From positions 1-64,000 of the forward strand of contig NZ_QLSU01000015.1 in the NCBI RefSeq assembly GCF_003268775.1: a DNA stretch of 64,000 nucleotides, in the 5' to 3' direction. The notes beneath the pieces were generated by a model. That model saw nothing but the letters and a program-made list of their open reading frames with translations. It was not told where the DNA came from and ran no database searches. Shown in pieces: positions 34,008 through 42,884 of the stretch (position 1 is the first letter of the stretch; the number at the start of each line of letters is the position of its first letter). Source of the stretch: Paraburkholderia unamae (GTDB lineage Bacteria; Pseudomonadota; Gammaproteobacteria; Burkholderiales; Burkholderiaceae). The position numbers and the translations under genes are program-made.

Positions 34008-34544
34008 CCCTCCGCGTTGGCCGCTCTGAGGGCGGACGAAATGCGAAAGCGCAGCCATGCCTGCAAGCCAGCTTGCAAATGGACACATGGCAATCGAATA
34101 GAGGGAGCGTGCTGCTGAGAGACCGGCCGCAAGAACAAGGACCGTCAATAACGAAGCGCGCTAACCCGGCGTAAGCGAGTTAGCGGCGAAGGAGTGAACC
34201 TGTGGCGGCTATCTCGCGGTTGTGCTGCCGGCGCTGGCCGGCATCGGACTTCCACTACCTGAACATGCGTCCACGGACGACTCCTTTGCTGTGACGGGGC
34301 GGATTGTATTGGGCACGCGGACAGAAACGCAAGTAAAAAAAGCATAAACGCGATGCGGGTCAGCAACAGCCCCGTATGCCGCGATTTCTTTCAATCGCGT
34401 TTCCCCAAGCCTTCAGAAGCGAATCTCTGCTCTGCTTAGCAATTCTGGTTGACTTTCCGATTTTTCCGCGACTAGAATTCGCCCGTCTTCTCAAAGGGGC
34501 CGATGCCTTGGACAGTAGCTGTAGTCGATCTTCAAACGTTCTCG

Positions 34545-34730
34545 CTGCCTGACCGGCAGGACACACGCTCCCCTTCCCGAGCCGCCGTCCTGCCAGCAGG
34601 CAGACGGTGCGCGCCGTAGCCGTATCCTTCGTGCACCCCGAACCATAACGCCATGCCGACGCGGGCTTCGCACGCGCTCGTTCTGGCAATACCTTGCGAG
34701 TGCTTGCGCTCGCGGACGACGTGCGTCCGC
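34545..34730 (+). promoter_or_regulatory. Hairpin-rich leader upstream of the small peptide and ABC ATPase
   Basis: Three hairpins lie in series: CTGCC/GGCAG (34545-34559), CCGTcCTGCC/GGCAGACGG (34585-34607) and GCGGACG/CGTCCGC (34712-34730). They are followed by about 200 bases of C-rich sequence before the peptide start at 34932. No known riboswitch pattern is recognised. Apart from this, the 34008-34931 interval has no supportable gene; the frames that cross it are compositionally unnatural. Confidence 0.35.
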
Positions 34731-34931
34731 ACCCCGCCAACGCCGGGTGTGGGCGCGCGCCCGGCACGAACAGGAGTCCCCATGCCCGACAGTGACAGTT
34801 GCCCTCCCCGCTTGCCTTCAGGCTTGCCCGAGGAAAGCACGTAGGCCCGCGCAGCCGCGCTGAACGCACGGCCGCCGAACGTCTGCGGGCTCTCCATTCG
34901 CCCGAACCCACCAGACGTCCGGAGAAACATC

Positions 34932-35096
34932 ATGATTTTCGGTCTGCTTTTGTCGCACCTGCCTCACGTCAATGAAGCGCGCCCGCACTACGAGGCGCTG
35001 CTCTCGCTCGAACCGGGCCGCCGCCGTTCAGTGAAAAGCGGGTTGAAAAACCCGCTGAAAAGCCTGTGGCGGCGGATCAAGTCGCGGATTTCTTAA
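34932..35096 (+). CDS. 54-residue hypothetical peptide
   Basis: It starts MIFGLLLSHLPHVNEARPHY, continues EALLSLEPGRRRSVKSGLKN and ends in a basic segment (KSLWRRIKSRIS). GGAGAAAC precedes the ATG at the right distance. The short hydrophobic start and amphipathic basic end suggest a membrane-surface peptide or a leader peptide. It precedes the ABC ATPase by about 200 bases in the same direction and may regulate it. I do not recognise a family. Confidence 0.5.
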   Translation: MIFGLLLSHLPHVNEARPHYEALLSLEPGRRRSVKSGLKNPLKSLWRRIKSRIS

Positions 35097-35284
35097 GTTC
35101 TGCAAAACTCCGGTCACGAAGAGTCGCCATCGTTGAAAAAGCGTTGGTGCTCCCTGAGCGTGGCCGCGAGTTGACCATTCCCTTTCACATGTTTTTCGAT
35201 TCGCCTTGTTCGTCACGCTTTCAACCGCACGCCATGGTGTGCGCGGTACGCGTATGCCGAGTCCCGCCCGTGCCTCGCTTCACG

Positions 35285-35323
35285 CTGAATGAAGACTGAA
35301 TGGAAACTGAATTGAGACTGAAT
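35285..35323 (+). repeat. Four CTGAAT units at exact 11-bp spacing across the ATPase start
   Basis: CTGAAT occurs at 35285, 35296, 35307 and 35318, each 11 bases from the last, with A/G-rich fillers between. One unit contributes the ATG at 35300. The exact helical phasing is striking for either DNA binding or a slippage-born repeat. Confidence 0.6.
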
Positions 35324-36673
35324 CCCATGCAAAACCCCAACACGTTCAACGCCGCGCTCAACCCCGACCTGCTCCAGCCGCCTTCGCGCGCCCGCCCCGA
35401 AGTGCTCAGCGTCCAGCACGTGTGCCGCGGTTTCAACAAGAACCAGGGCGAGCAGCTCGTGCTCGACGATGTGAACGTCACGTTGCGCGAAGGCGAGATC
35501 GTCGGCTTGCTGGGCCGCTCGGGCTCCGGCAAGTCCACGCTCCTGCGCATCATCGCGGGCCTGATTGCGCCCACCAGCGGCGACGTGAGCTACCTGGGCC
35601 GCCCGCTGCGCGGCCCGGCCGAAGGCGTCGCGATGGTGTTTCAGACTTTCGCGCTCTTTCCCTGGCTGACTGTTCTGCAAAATGTCGAGGCCGGTCTGGA
35701 GGCGATCGGCGTCGGTCCGCAGCAGCGGCGAGCGCGGGCGCTGGCGGCCATCGACCTGATCGGTCTGGACGGCTTCGAAAACGCCTACCCGCGCGAGCTT
35801 TCCGGCGGCATGCGCCAGCGTGTGGGCTTCGCGCGCGCGCTCGTGGTCGACCCCACGCTCATGCTCATGGACGAGCCCTTCTCCGCGCTCGACGTGCTCA
35901 CGGCCGAAACGTTGCGCACGGACCTGCTCGACCTCTGGACGCAAGGCCGCCTGCCCATCAAGTCGGTGCTGATCGTCACGCACAATATCGAGGAGGCGGT
36001 TTTCATGTGCGACCGCATTCTCGTGCTCTCGTCGAATCCGGGCCGCGTGGTCGCCGAAATCCCGGTGCCGTTCAAGCATCCGCGCAATCGCCTCGACCCG
36101 GTGTTCCGTGCGCTCGTGGACGACATCTACGCCAAGATGACCGCGCGCCAGCCGGGCGCGGCGGCCAAGCCCGAACTGGAGCCGGGCAGCCGGCTGCCGG
36201 GCGTGTCGATCAACCTGATGGCCGGCCTGATCGAGACACTGGCCGCCGAGCCGTACAACGGCCGCGCGGACATGCCGGATATCGCGCGCACGCTGCAACT
36301 GGAAGTCGACGACCTGTTCCCGGTTGCCGAAATGCTTCAGCACCTGGGCTTCGCGGAAGTCAGCGAGGGCGACGTGGTCCTCACGCACGCAGGCAAGACC
36401 TTCGCGGAATTCAGCACCCAGGAGCGCAAGCTGATGTTTTCCGAGCATTTGCTGCGCCATGCGCCGCTCGCCGCGCGCATCAAGACGGTGCTCGACGAGC
36501 GGCCCAACCATCGCGCGCCGCGCGTACGGTTCGAGCAGGAACTCGAGGATCTGCTTTCGGACGACGCCGCCACGCAAACGCTCGACTCCGTGATCGCATG
36601 GGGCCGTTATGCCGAGATCTTTTCGTATAACGACAAAACGGGAATCTTCAGTTTCGCGGACGTGGAGTCCTGA
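35300..36673 (+). CDS. NitT/TauT-type ABC transporter ATPase with AAA-associated C-terminal domain
   Basis: 457 residues. The ATPase domain (about 33-285) has Walker A GRSGSGKST, Q-loop VFQTFALFPWLTV, signature LSGGMRQRVGFARAL, Walker B LMLMDEPF and the H-loop ViVTHNIEEAVFMCD. An AAA-associated domain (about 310-450) follows, as in nitrate/sulfonate/taurine-like importers of unknown substrate. In this subfamily the permease gene normally lies next to it; none is present here. The true start may be the ATG at 35327 (codon 10), since the 35300 ATG lies inside an 11-bp repeat and lacks a clear ribosome site. Confidence 0.9.
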   Translation: METELRLNPMQNPNTFNAALNPDLLQPPSRARPEVLSVQHVCRGFNKNQGEQLVLDDVNVTLREGEIVGLLGRSGSGKSTLLRIIAGLIAPTSGDVSYLGRPLRGPAEGVAMVFQTFALFPWLTVLQNVEAGLEAIGVGPQQRRARALAAIDLIGLDGFENAYPRELSGGMRQRVGFARALVVDPTLMLMDEPFSALDVLTAETLRTDLLDLWTQGRLPIKSVLIVTHNIEEAVFMCDRILVLSSNPGRVVAEIPVPFKHPRNRLDPVFRALVDDIYAKMTARQPGAAAKPELEPGSRLPGVSINLMAGLIETLAAEPYNGRADMPDIARTLQLEVDDLFPVAEMLQHLGFAEVSEGDVVLTHAGKTFAEFSTQERKLMFSEHLLRHAPLAARIKTVLDERPNHRAPRVRFEQELEDLLSDDAATQTLDSVIAWGRYAEIFSYNDKTGIFSFADVES

Positions 36674-36861
36674 GTGCGCCGATCATGGTGGCGGCCGTGC
36701 TGGCCGTCACCGCGCGGAATGCCATCCCCGAATCGGGCACCGACGGCGATTACCGCTGTACAAGCCACGCCGCCGCCTGCAAGAATGCGGAAGCAACAGG
36801 AGTGCCGGAACCCCATCCGCCTCTGTTGCGCCGCAACCAGAACCCATGCAGGAGGCGGACC

Positions 36862-37794
36862 ATGAGCAGGCTTTTCGAAGCCCTGGCGGGCAGTCTATGC
36901 GCGCGAGCGTGGCGCGCCGTCGTGATGACGGCGCTGTTCTGTTTCCTGGGCCAGAGCGCCTTCGCGCAAACGGACGACCGGGCAGCGAGCCTGCGCGAGA
37001 AGTATCAGAGCCTCACGCAGCAACTCGCGCATAACCCGTTTCAGCGGCCGCTGTACCTCGAATCGCAGGAGTTGCCGTCGGCGCTCAAGGGCGACATTTA
37101 CGGCGTGGTCAGCTTTCCCTTCGCGGTGGTCAGCCGCTCGCTCAGCGACCCGGTTCAAGGCCCGGCCAACTGGTGCGACGTGTTGATCCTGCACCTGAAC
37201 ATCAAGTACTGCCATGCATCGGCCGGGCCGAACGGTACGGTTCTCGCCGTGAATATCGGCAAGAAAACCGAGGAATCGCTTTCCTCGTCGTACCGCGTGC
37301 AATTCAACTATCACCAGGCGGCGAGCACGGCCGATTATTTTCGCGTGGAGCTTTCCGCCGCCACGGGTCCGCTGAGCACGAAGGACTATCAGATCGTGCT
37401 GGAGGCGATACCCGTGGGCGAGAACCGCACCTTTATCCATCTCACCTACGCCTATGGTTACGGCACGGCGGGACGCCTGGCAATGAAGGGCTATCTGGCG
37501 ACGATCGGCAGCAACAAGGTCGGCTTTTCCTCGACGCAGGATACGTCGACGGGCGAGACGCAATACATCGGCGGCGTGCGGGGGCTGGTGGAGCGCAACA
37601 CCATGCGCTATTACCTCGCCATCGAGGCTTATCTCGGCGCGCTTGCCAGCCCGTCCAACGCTCGCCTCGACAAACGCCTCGCCGACTGGTTCGACGCGAC
37701 CGAGCAGTATCCGCGGCAATTGCACGAAGTCAGCCGCGCCGATTACCTGCAAATGAAACACAACGAGTATCAGCGGCAGCAGACCGCGCAGTAG
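36862..37794 (+). CDS. Exported protein of unknown function
   Basis: 310 residues. GGAGG six bases before the ATG fixes the start. A Sec signal (VVMTALFCFLGQSAFAQT) leads to a mature protein of about 275 residues beginning DDRAASLREKYQSLTQQLAH. NPFQRPLYLESQELPSALKG, ISFPF-like VVSFPFAVVSRSLSDP, WCDVLILHLNIKYC and YAYGYGTAGRLAMKGYLATI suggest a beta-rich, perhaps SRPBCC/lipocalin-like fold, and the two Cys around LILHLNIKY may bond. I do not recognise the family. It follows the ATPase gene by 188 bases and may share its transcript. Confidence 0.75.
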   Translation: MSRLFEALAGSLCARAWRAVVMTALFCFLGQSAFAQTDDRAASLREKYQSLTQQLAHNPFQRPLYLESQELPSALKGDIYGVVSFPFAVVSRSLSDPVQGPANWCDVLILHLNIKYCHASAGPNGTVLAVNIGKKTEESLSSSYRVQFNYHQAASTADYFRVELSAATGPLSTKDYQIVLEAIPVGENRTFIHLTYAYGYGTAGRLAMKGYLATIGSNKVGFSSTQDTSTGETQYIGGVRGLVERNTMRYYLAIEAYLGALASPSNARLDKRLADWFDATEQYPRQLHEVSRADYLQMKHNEYQRQQTAQ

Positions 37795-37821
37795 TTCATG
37801 CGGCGGCCCGCGAGGCGGGCG

Positions 37822-38538
37822 TCAATGCGGGTTCAGCGGGGGCATGTAGGTCGTGCGGCTTGGCCGCAGGCCCATGCGATGCGCGCTTTCGAGCCACGTG
37901 ATCGCGGCCGCGGTGGGATCGACCACGGGCACATGGACATGGGTCGCTTCCAGCAGCGCCGCTTGCAGGTCTTGCGCCACCCCGAGCATGCCCGTGCAGC
38001 CGAGCACGATGACGTCGGCTTCATTGCGTGTGACGACCGCATCCTTGGCCTGCTCCAGCAGTGCGGCGAGGAGCTTGCGGCGATCCGTGAGCTGCTGGAC
38101 CGGAATGTTGACGACCCTGGGCGGGGCGATCCGGCTCTCGATGCCATAGCTGCGTGAAAGCGCGCGCAGCATCGGCAAGACCTCCGGCAGCACCGTGATG
38201 AAGGCAATGCGCTCGCCAAGACCGAGCGCCGTCAACACCGCCGGCTCGAAACCGCCCACGACCAGCATATCGGCGATCTCGCGCGCGGCCGGCACCGCCG
38301 GATCGGCAAAGCAAGTGACGAAGATGGCGTCGACCTTGTCGGCGGCGGCCTGCTTGACCTGGGCGAGAATGCCGGGGCCGTTCATCACGTCGTCGTACTC
38401 CGACTCGATGCTGGTGCTGCCGCTGTGAAGGCTCACCGCATCGATCGTGGTGGTGGGCAGCGCCCAATGCCTCGCTTCGTTGAGCACCTCGGGAATCAGC
38501 GCGTCGCCGCGAATGGGCAAAATGATGCGAATCTTCAT
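37822..38538 (-). CDS. Asp/Glu/hydantoin racemase family protein
   Basis: 238 residues. The two catalytic cysteines are at Cys76 (IFVTCFADPAV) and Cys181 (VIVLGCTGM), the same numbering as studied hydantoin racemases. MKIRIILPIRG and GPGILAQVKQAAADKVDAIF also fit. Such enzymes interconvert the enantiomers of 5-substituted hydantoins or related compounds without cofactor. It is the last gene of the hydantoin-like run, but a 135-base gap with an operator palindrome gives it its own promoter. Confidence 0.87.
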   Translation of the reverse strand: MKIRIILPIRGDALIPEVLNEARHWALPTTTIDAVSLHSGSTSIESEYDDVMNGPGILAQVKQAAADKVDAIFVTCFADPAVPAAREIADMLVVGGFEPAVLTALGLGERIAFITVLPEVLPMLRALSRSYGIESRIAPPRVVNIPVQQLTDRRKLLAALLEQAKDAVVTRNEADVIVLGCTGMLGVAQDLQAALLEATHVHVPVVDPTAAAITWLESAHRMGLRPSRTTYMPPLNPH

Positions 38539-38598
38539 AGGTCACCTTCCTGTCGTGGAATGAAAACGAAATGGCCGGCCTCCTCGCATGAATGAATA

Positions 38599-38617
38599 TA
38601 TTTCGTATAACGAAATA
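38599..38617 (-). promoter_or_regulatory. Perfect 8-bp palindrome upstream of the racemase gene
   Basis: TATTTCGT-ATA-ACGAAATA is a perfect inverted repeat with a 3-base centre, 61 bases upstream of the racemase start, in an AT-rich patch. The TTCG/CGAA core resembles operators of IclR-family regulators. No IclR gene lies in the window. Confidence 0.6.
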
Positions 38618-38673
38618 AAGGCAAAGAAGATTACCGGTTCGATCACCGTGCAGCCGGCCCTACCTGTACAACA

Positions 38674-40167
38674 CTACGCTTGACACACCCTCTCATCGAT
38701 CGCAAATGCGCGAGCGATGACTTCCGACACCACCGCCGTCAACTTCCTCGCATACGGCACATGCAGGAACTCGTTGGGCCCGTGCGCGTTCGACTGCGGC
38801 CCGAGCACGCCGCACACCATGAATTGCGCCTTGGGAAAGCCCGTTTGCAGCAGATTCATCAGCGGTATCGTGCCCCCCTGCCCCATACAGGCCGCATCGG
38901 CGCCAAAATGCGCGCGCGACGCCGCGTTCAACGCGGTTTCAAGCCAGCCGCTGGTTTCGGGGGCATTCCATCCGTTCGCCATGCCCGCGACCGGCCTGAA
39001 CGTCACCTTCGCGTTGTAGGGCGGGTCCAGTTCGAGCAGTGTCTTGAGCGAGCCGACAGCCTGCGCGGCGTCGACGAGCGGCGGCAAACGCAGCGAAAGC
39101 CTGAAGGCCGTGCGCGGGCGCAATACGTTGCCCGCATCGGCAAGCGCGGGCAGCCCCTCGGCTCCCGTCACCGCGAGCGACGGCCGCCAGGTCGAATCGA
39201 GCAAGGCCTCTTGCGGGTCCGCCGTGGTCGGCAACACCTTGCGGCCGTCCTGGCCGCACGCCCAGGGCAAGGTCTTCCAGACTGCGTCGCCAAGAATGTG
39301 CGCGGCGGCTTGCGCCTCGCGCAGTCGCGCAGGCGGGATCGGGCAATGAAACCGCGCGGGCAGCAGGCGCCCCGTCGATGCGTCCTCCAGCCGCTCGAAC
39401 AGTTGGCGCATCACGCGAAAACTCGATGCGGCAATCCCGCCGTACGCGCCCGAGTGAATCCCTTCGTCCAGCACCTCGACTTCGAGGTCGCCCATCACGG
39501 CGCCGCGCAACGACGTGGTGAGCCACAGTTGATCGTAATTGCCCGCGCCGGAGTCGAGACATACCACGAGACCCACCTGGCCCAGCCGGGCGCGCAACGC
39601 CTCGACATAGGGCAGCAAGTCGTAGCTTCCCGACTCTTCGCACGTTTCTATCAGTCCCACGCAGCGGGGGCGCTCCACGCCCTGCGCGTCGAGCGCGGCA
39701 AGCGCCGTCACGCTTGCGTAGATCGCATAGCCATCGTCGGCGCCGCCACGTCCGTAGAGCCGCCCGTCGATCAGCTTTGGCGTCCACGGCCCGAGATCGC
39801 GACGCCAGCCGTCGAACTCGGGCTGCTTGTCGAGATGCCCGTAAAGCAGCACGGTTTCCGCGCTGCCCGAGCGGGTGGCCGGCGCGTCGAACCAGATCAG
39901 CGGCGTGCGGCCCGGCAGGCGCACCACCTCCACTTTCAGGCCTTTGACAGGCTGACGTTCGGCCCATTGCACGGCGTCGGCCACCACGCGTTCGAGATAG
40001 CCGTTGCGCGCCCATTGCGGGTCGAACGCGGGACTCTTCGCGGGCACGCCGATATAGTCGATGAGCGCAGGAACGATTTCGTCGTCCCAGCGTTGCGCGA
40101 TGTAATCGCGCAACGCCGTTGCGTCGATCTTGCGCGGCATTTCGTTGATTGCGACATCCTCAGCCAT
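38674..40167 (-). CDS. M20 family metallopeptidase/amidase
   Basis: 497 residues, the length of dipeptidase-like M20 proteins. The metal site is complete: YGHLDKQPEFDGW (His111), GRGGADDGYAIYAS (Asp144), IETCEESGS (Glu177 base and Glu178 ligand), later MGQGGTIPL and NAHGPNEFLHVPYA (ligand His). The lid domain (about 215-390) includes DEGIHSGAYGG. It should cleave a dipeptide-like or N-carbamoyl/N-acyl bond in the cytoplasm. It follows the LuxR regulator by 22 bases in the same operon, so it may open the hydrolysed hydantoin product. Confidence 0.9.
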   Translation of the reverse strand: MAEDVAINEMPRKIDATALRDYIAQRWDDEIVPALIDYIGVPAKSPAFDPQWARNGYLERVVADAVQWAERQPVKGLKVEVVRLPGRTPLIWFDAPATRSGSAETVLLYGHLDKQPEFDGWRRDLGPWTPKLIDGRLYGRGGADDGYAIYASVTALAALDAQGVERPRCVGLIETCEESGSYDLLPYVEALRARLGQVGLVVCLDSGAGNYDQLWLTTSLRGAVMGDLEVEVLDEGIHSGAYGGIAASSFRVMRQLFERLEDASTGRLLPARFHCPIPPARLREAQAAAHILGDAVWKTLPWACGQDGRKVLPTTADPQEALLDSTWRPSLAVTGAEGLPALADAGNVLRPRTAFRLSLRLPPLVDAAQAVGSLKTLLELDPPYNAKVTFRPVAGMANGWNAPETSGWLETALNAASRAHFGADAACMGQGGTIPLMNLLQTGFPKAQFMVCGVLGPQSNAHGPNEFLHVPYARKLTAVVSEVIARAFAIDERVCQA

Positions 40168-40189
40168 CTCGTCTCCTCAGTGGCGTCCT

Positions 40190-42853
40190 TCAGGTGGCGT
40201 GCGTGGCGACCTGCAAAGCCTCGATCGCAGCCGCACGCGTATTGACATTGAGCTTCGAAAACATCGTCTTCAGATGCTGCTTGACCGTCTCGGGCGAGAC
40301 CCCCAGCGCGCGGCTGATCTCCTTGGTCGTCTGCCCCTGCGCGAGCCAGTACATCACGTCGCGTTCGCGCGGCGTGAGGCGCTCGTCGCGGTCGATGCGC
40401 GAACGCAGTGCGTCGAGGTAGTGCGCCTGAATGCGCGCGCGCAGCGCGTGCTGCGCGGCGGTTTCGTCCGCTAACGCGCGGTTCACGAACGTCAGGTCCG
40501 GACAGTCCTCGATAAACGGCTGGCTCATGCCGCCCTCGGCCGCAATCGAAACCGCCGCCGTCCATGCCTCGAAAGCCGCGTGATCGGCGCCGGCGGCCTT
40601 CATGGCGCATGCGCGCAACAACCGCGCCACCACGATGCCGGGCCGCTCCTCCATTTGCTCCGCGAGCGCATGCAGCCGGTCGGCCGCCGCGCGCGCGACA
40701 TCGATGCGCCCCTGCGCGAGCGCGCTGCGGATCGTTGCGCGCCCAATCATTTCGACGTCGTCCCACGGCAGCGCCCGCGGCTCGCACGCCGTGTTCCAGA
40801 GCGCCGCGAGATCGATGCGGGCTTCGAGCGCGCGCATCGCTTCGTGTTGCCCGGCGTCGGCGAGCCAGGCGAGCCGCAAGCATGCCGACTGCACGCCGAG
40901 GTGCGGCAGCGTCTCCAGCGCGGCGAGCCGGTCCGCCGCATCGAGACGCGCGAGAGCCGCTTGCGCTTCGCCCTGCGCGAAATGGCAGCGCGCGCGTTCG
41001 ACGTAGAGCGCACAGATGACTTCGAGCACCAGCCCGGCCGAATTTGCCGGGATGCCGTCGAGAATGCGCGCCGCAACCTCGACCTGTCCCGTGAGATACG
41101 CGATGCGCGCGCGCATCGCCGCGACGCGATGAGAAAACGAATCCTGCCCGAAGCGCGCGACGGCAAGATGCGGATCGCTCACTTCAGTGAGGATGCGCTG
41201 CGCCTCATCCAGATGCCCCGACCCCATGCATTCGCGCGCACGATTGAGGCGCACCCACGCGAGGTTGTAATCGTGCTCGGGGCTGCGATACATCGTTTCG
41301 ATCCTGGCGATGTAGCGCGCGGCGTCCGAGAGCGGCCCATAGCGGTGGATGAACATCACCTGGAGCGGAATCAGGATGCCGAGCAGGCGCCAGTCTTCGC
41401 AAAAGCGCGTCATCGCCAGCCGGGTCACGCGGTCGAGATCGGCCCACGGGGACATCACCAGTTCGTGCTCGGCGCGATGGACCAGCACCATCGACTCGAC
41501 GAGCGCGAGATCGAGTTGCAGGTCGGTGTCGCCCGCAAGCCGGGCAGAGGGCGAACCGGGCAAACCGGGCGGCGGCTCGCGCAATTCGGCCTGCAAGCGT
41601 TCGAGATCCCAGCACGCCTCGCTCGCGTTGTTTTCCACGAGCAGGATGCCGATATGCAGCAGCCGCAGGCGCGGATGGCGATGCCGCACGTCGGCGGGCA
41701 AACGCGAAAGCAGCAGGCGTGCGCGCCCGACGCCCGCGTCGGCCATGAGGCGCGCGCCACCGCGCGCTTCGAGCAGGCGCGCCGCCGCCTCGGGTTGCTG
41801 GGCCGCCACGGCGTGATCGACGGCGGCGAGCAGGTCGTGGCGCGCGGCATAGGCCGCCGAGGCGCGCATGTGGCGCGCGTTGACCACCGCGTCGCCGTCC
41901 TGAAGCGCGCGCCGCAGCAGGTGATCTCGCAGCCAGGGCACCACATGGATGGAAAGCGGCGACGTTCCCGCCCGGATCATCGGCGAAAGCGCGGCAAGCC
42001 GCGTAATGTGGTGCCCGCTGTCGGCCCGCTCGCGCACGGCGTCGGCAATGTCGGCGCGCACCTCGGCGAGCATGGCCGTCTCGATGAGGAAGGCGCGATC
42101 GGCAGGTTCGAGCCGCTCGACAACCTGGGTCGCGAGCCAGGCGTCGCCTTCCACCTGCGCGCCGCCGCCCTGCACATCCTGACGCCGCGCGAACTGCATC
42201 GCGACCGGCCAGCCCTCGCAGTTGGCCAGCCAGGCGGCAAGCGGCGCACCGCATCCCGCTTGCCGGTGAAAGCGCGCGGCTTCATCGGCGCTGAAGCACA
42301 GCAGCGCGGGATCGAGCACGCGCCAGTGACCTCCCAGCCAGCGTTGCGACTGGAAGGCGTCGGGTGCCCGGCGTCCCGCGAGATACAGCGTCAGCCCTTC
42401 CGGCAGTGTTTGCGCCAGGGCCGTCAACTGCTCGTCGGCATCGGTTCCCGCGAGATGTTCGTCGTTGTCGATGAAAAGCGCGATCTCGCCCGCGCGCGCG
42501 CGCGCCGCCTCCAGCAACGCGTCGAGCTTCGCCGGCGCGCGCGCTCCGATCAGGCCGGCGTGGCGCAGCGCCTCGCCCAGCAGCGCGCGCAAGTCCCCGG
42601 CCTTTCGATCGCCTTCCTGGCAGTTGAGCCACACCGTGACGACGCCAGACTCGCGCAACTGTCCGGCTCGTTGCGCGCACAACGTTGTCTTGCCGAATCC
42701 GGCAGGCGCCCGCACGACGATCACGCGCGCGCCGGCGGGCGCCGCTTCGCTCAATTGCCGCAGCAGACGCTCGCGCGCCAGCGCATCGTCGATGCGGACG
42801 TCGGGTTCGAAACGGGTGGACGGGTCCGGACGCATGCGGCGCTCCACAATCAC
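40190..42853 (-). CDS. LAL-type LuxR family ATP-binding transcriptional regulator (MalT-like)
   Basis: 887 residues. An N-terminal STAND ATPase has Walker A APAGFGKTT (about 49-57) and Walker B LFIDNDEHL; a long helical TPR-like sensor region spans about 340-800; a LuxR helix-turn-helix closes the protein: LTPRERDVMYWLAQGQTTKE, GVSPETVKQHLKTMFSKLNV. Such MalT/AlkS-like proteins activate a pathway upon binding an inducer. The start is a GTG at 42853 with AGGAGA close by, or the ATG at 42835. It sits inside the operon it probably controls, between outer-membrane and peptidase genes. Confidence 0.9.
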   Translation of the reverse strand: MIVERRMRPDPSTRFEPDVRIDDALARERLLRQLSEAAPAGARVIVVRAPAGFGKTTLCAQRAGQLRESGVVTVWLNCQEGDRKAGDLRALLGEALRHAGLIGARAPAKLDALLEAARARAGEIALFIDNDEHLAGTDADEQLTALAQTLPEGLTLYLAGRRAPDAFQSQRWLGGHWRVLDPALLCFSADEAARFHRQAGCGAPLAAWLANCEGWPVAMQFARRQDVQGGGAQVEGDAWLATQVVERLEPADRAFLIETAMLAEVRADIADAVRERADSGHHITRLAALSPMIRAGTSPLSIHVVPWLRDHLLRRALQDGDAVVNARHMRASAAYAARHDLLAAVDHAVAAQQPEAAARLLEARGGARLMADAGVGRARLLLSRLPADVRHRHPRLRLLHIGILLVENNASEACWDLERLQAELREPPPGLPGSPSARLAGDTDLQLDLALVESMVLVHRAEHELVMSPWADLDRVTRLAMTRFCEDWRLLGILIPLQVMFIHRYGPLSDAARYIARIETMYRSPEHDYNLAWVRLNRARECMGSGHLDEAQRILTEVSDPHLAVARFGQDSFSHRVAAMRARIAYLTGQVEVAARILDGIPANSAGLVLEVICALYVERARCHFAQGEAQAALARLDAADRLAALETLPHLGVQSACLRLAWLADAGQHEAMRALEARIDLAALWNTACEPRALPWDDVEMIGRATIRSALAQGRIDVARAAADRLHALAEQMEERPGIVVARLLRACAMKAAGADHAAFEAWTAAVSIAAEGGMSQPFIEDCPDLTFVNRALADETAAQHALRARIQAHYLDALRSRIDRDERLTPRERDVMYWLAQGQTTKEISRALGVSPETVKQHLKTMFSKLNVNTRAAAIEALQVATHAT

Positions 42854-42884
42854 TCTCCTGCGGCGTAATCAAGGGCGGCGAGGA

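Noticed and set aside
34360..34911. 183-residue minus-strand open frame
   Set aside because: No ribosome site and no protein-like pattern; the region is better explained as a leader for the plus-strand genes.
38599..38617. Resemblance of TTTCGTATAACGAAA to a site-specific recombination site
   Set aside because: The arms are too short and there is only one copy with no recombinase gene; an operator is the simpler reading.
38680..40245. 521-residue plus-strand open frame
   Set aside because: Antisense of the M20 peptidase gene, no recognisable domain.
40580..42868. 762-residue open frame on the plus strand
   Set aside because: It is the exact antisense of the LAL regulator and is Arg/His/Gly-rich without domains; long antisense frames are usual in DNA of this composition.
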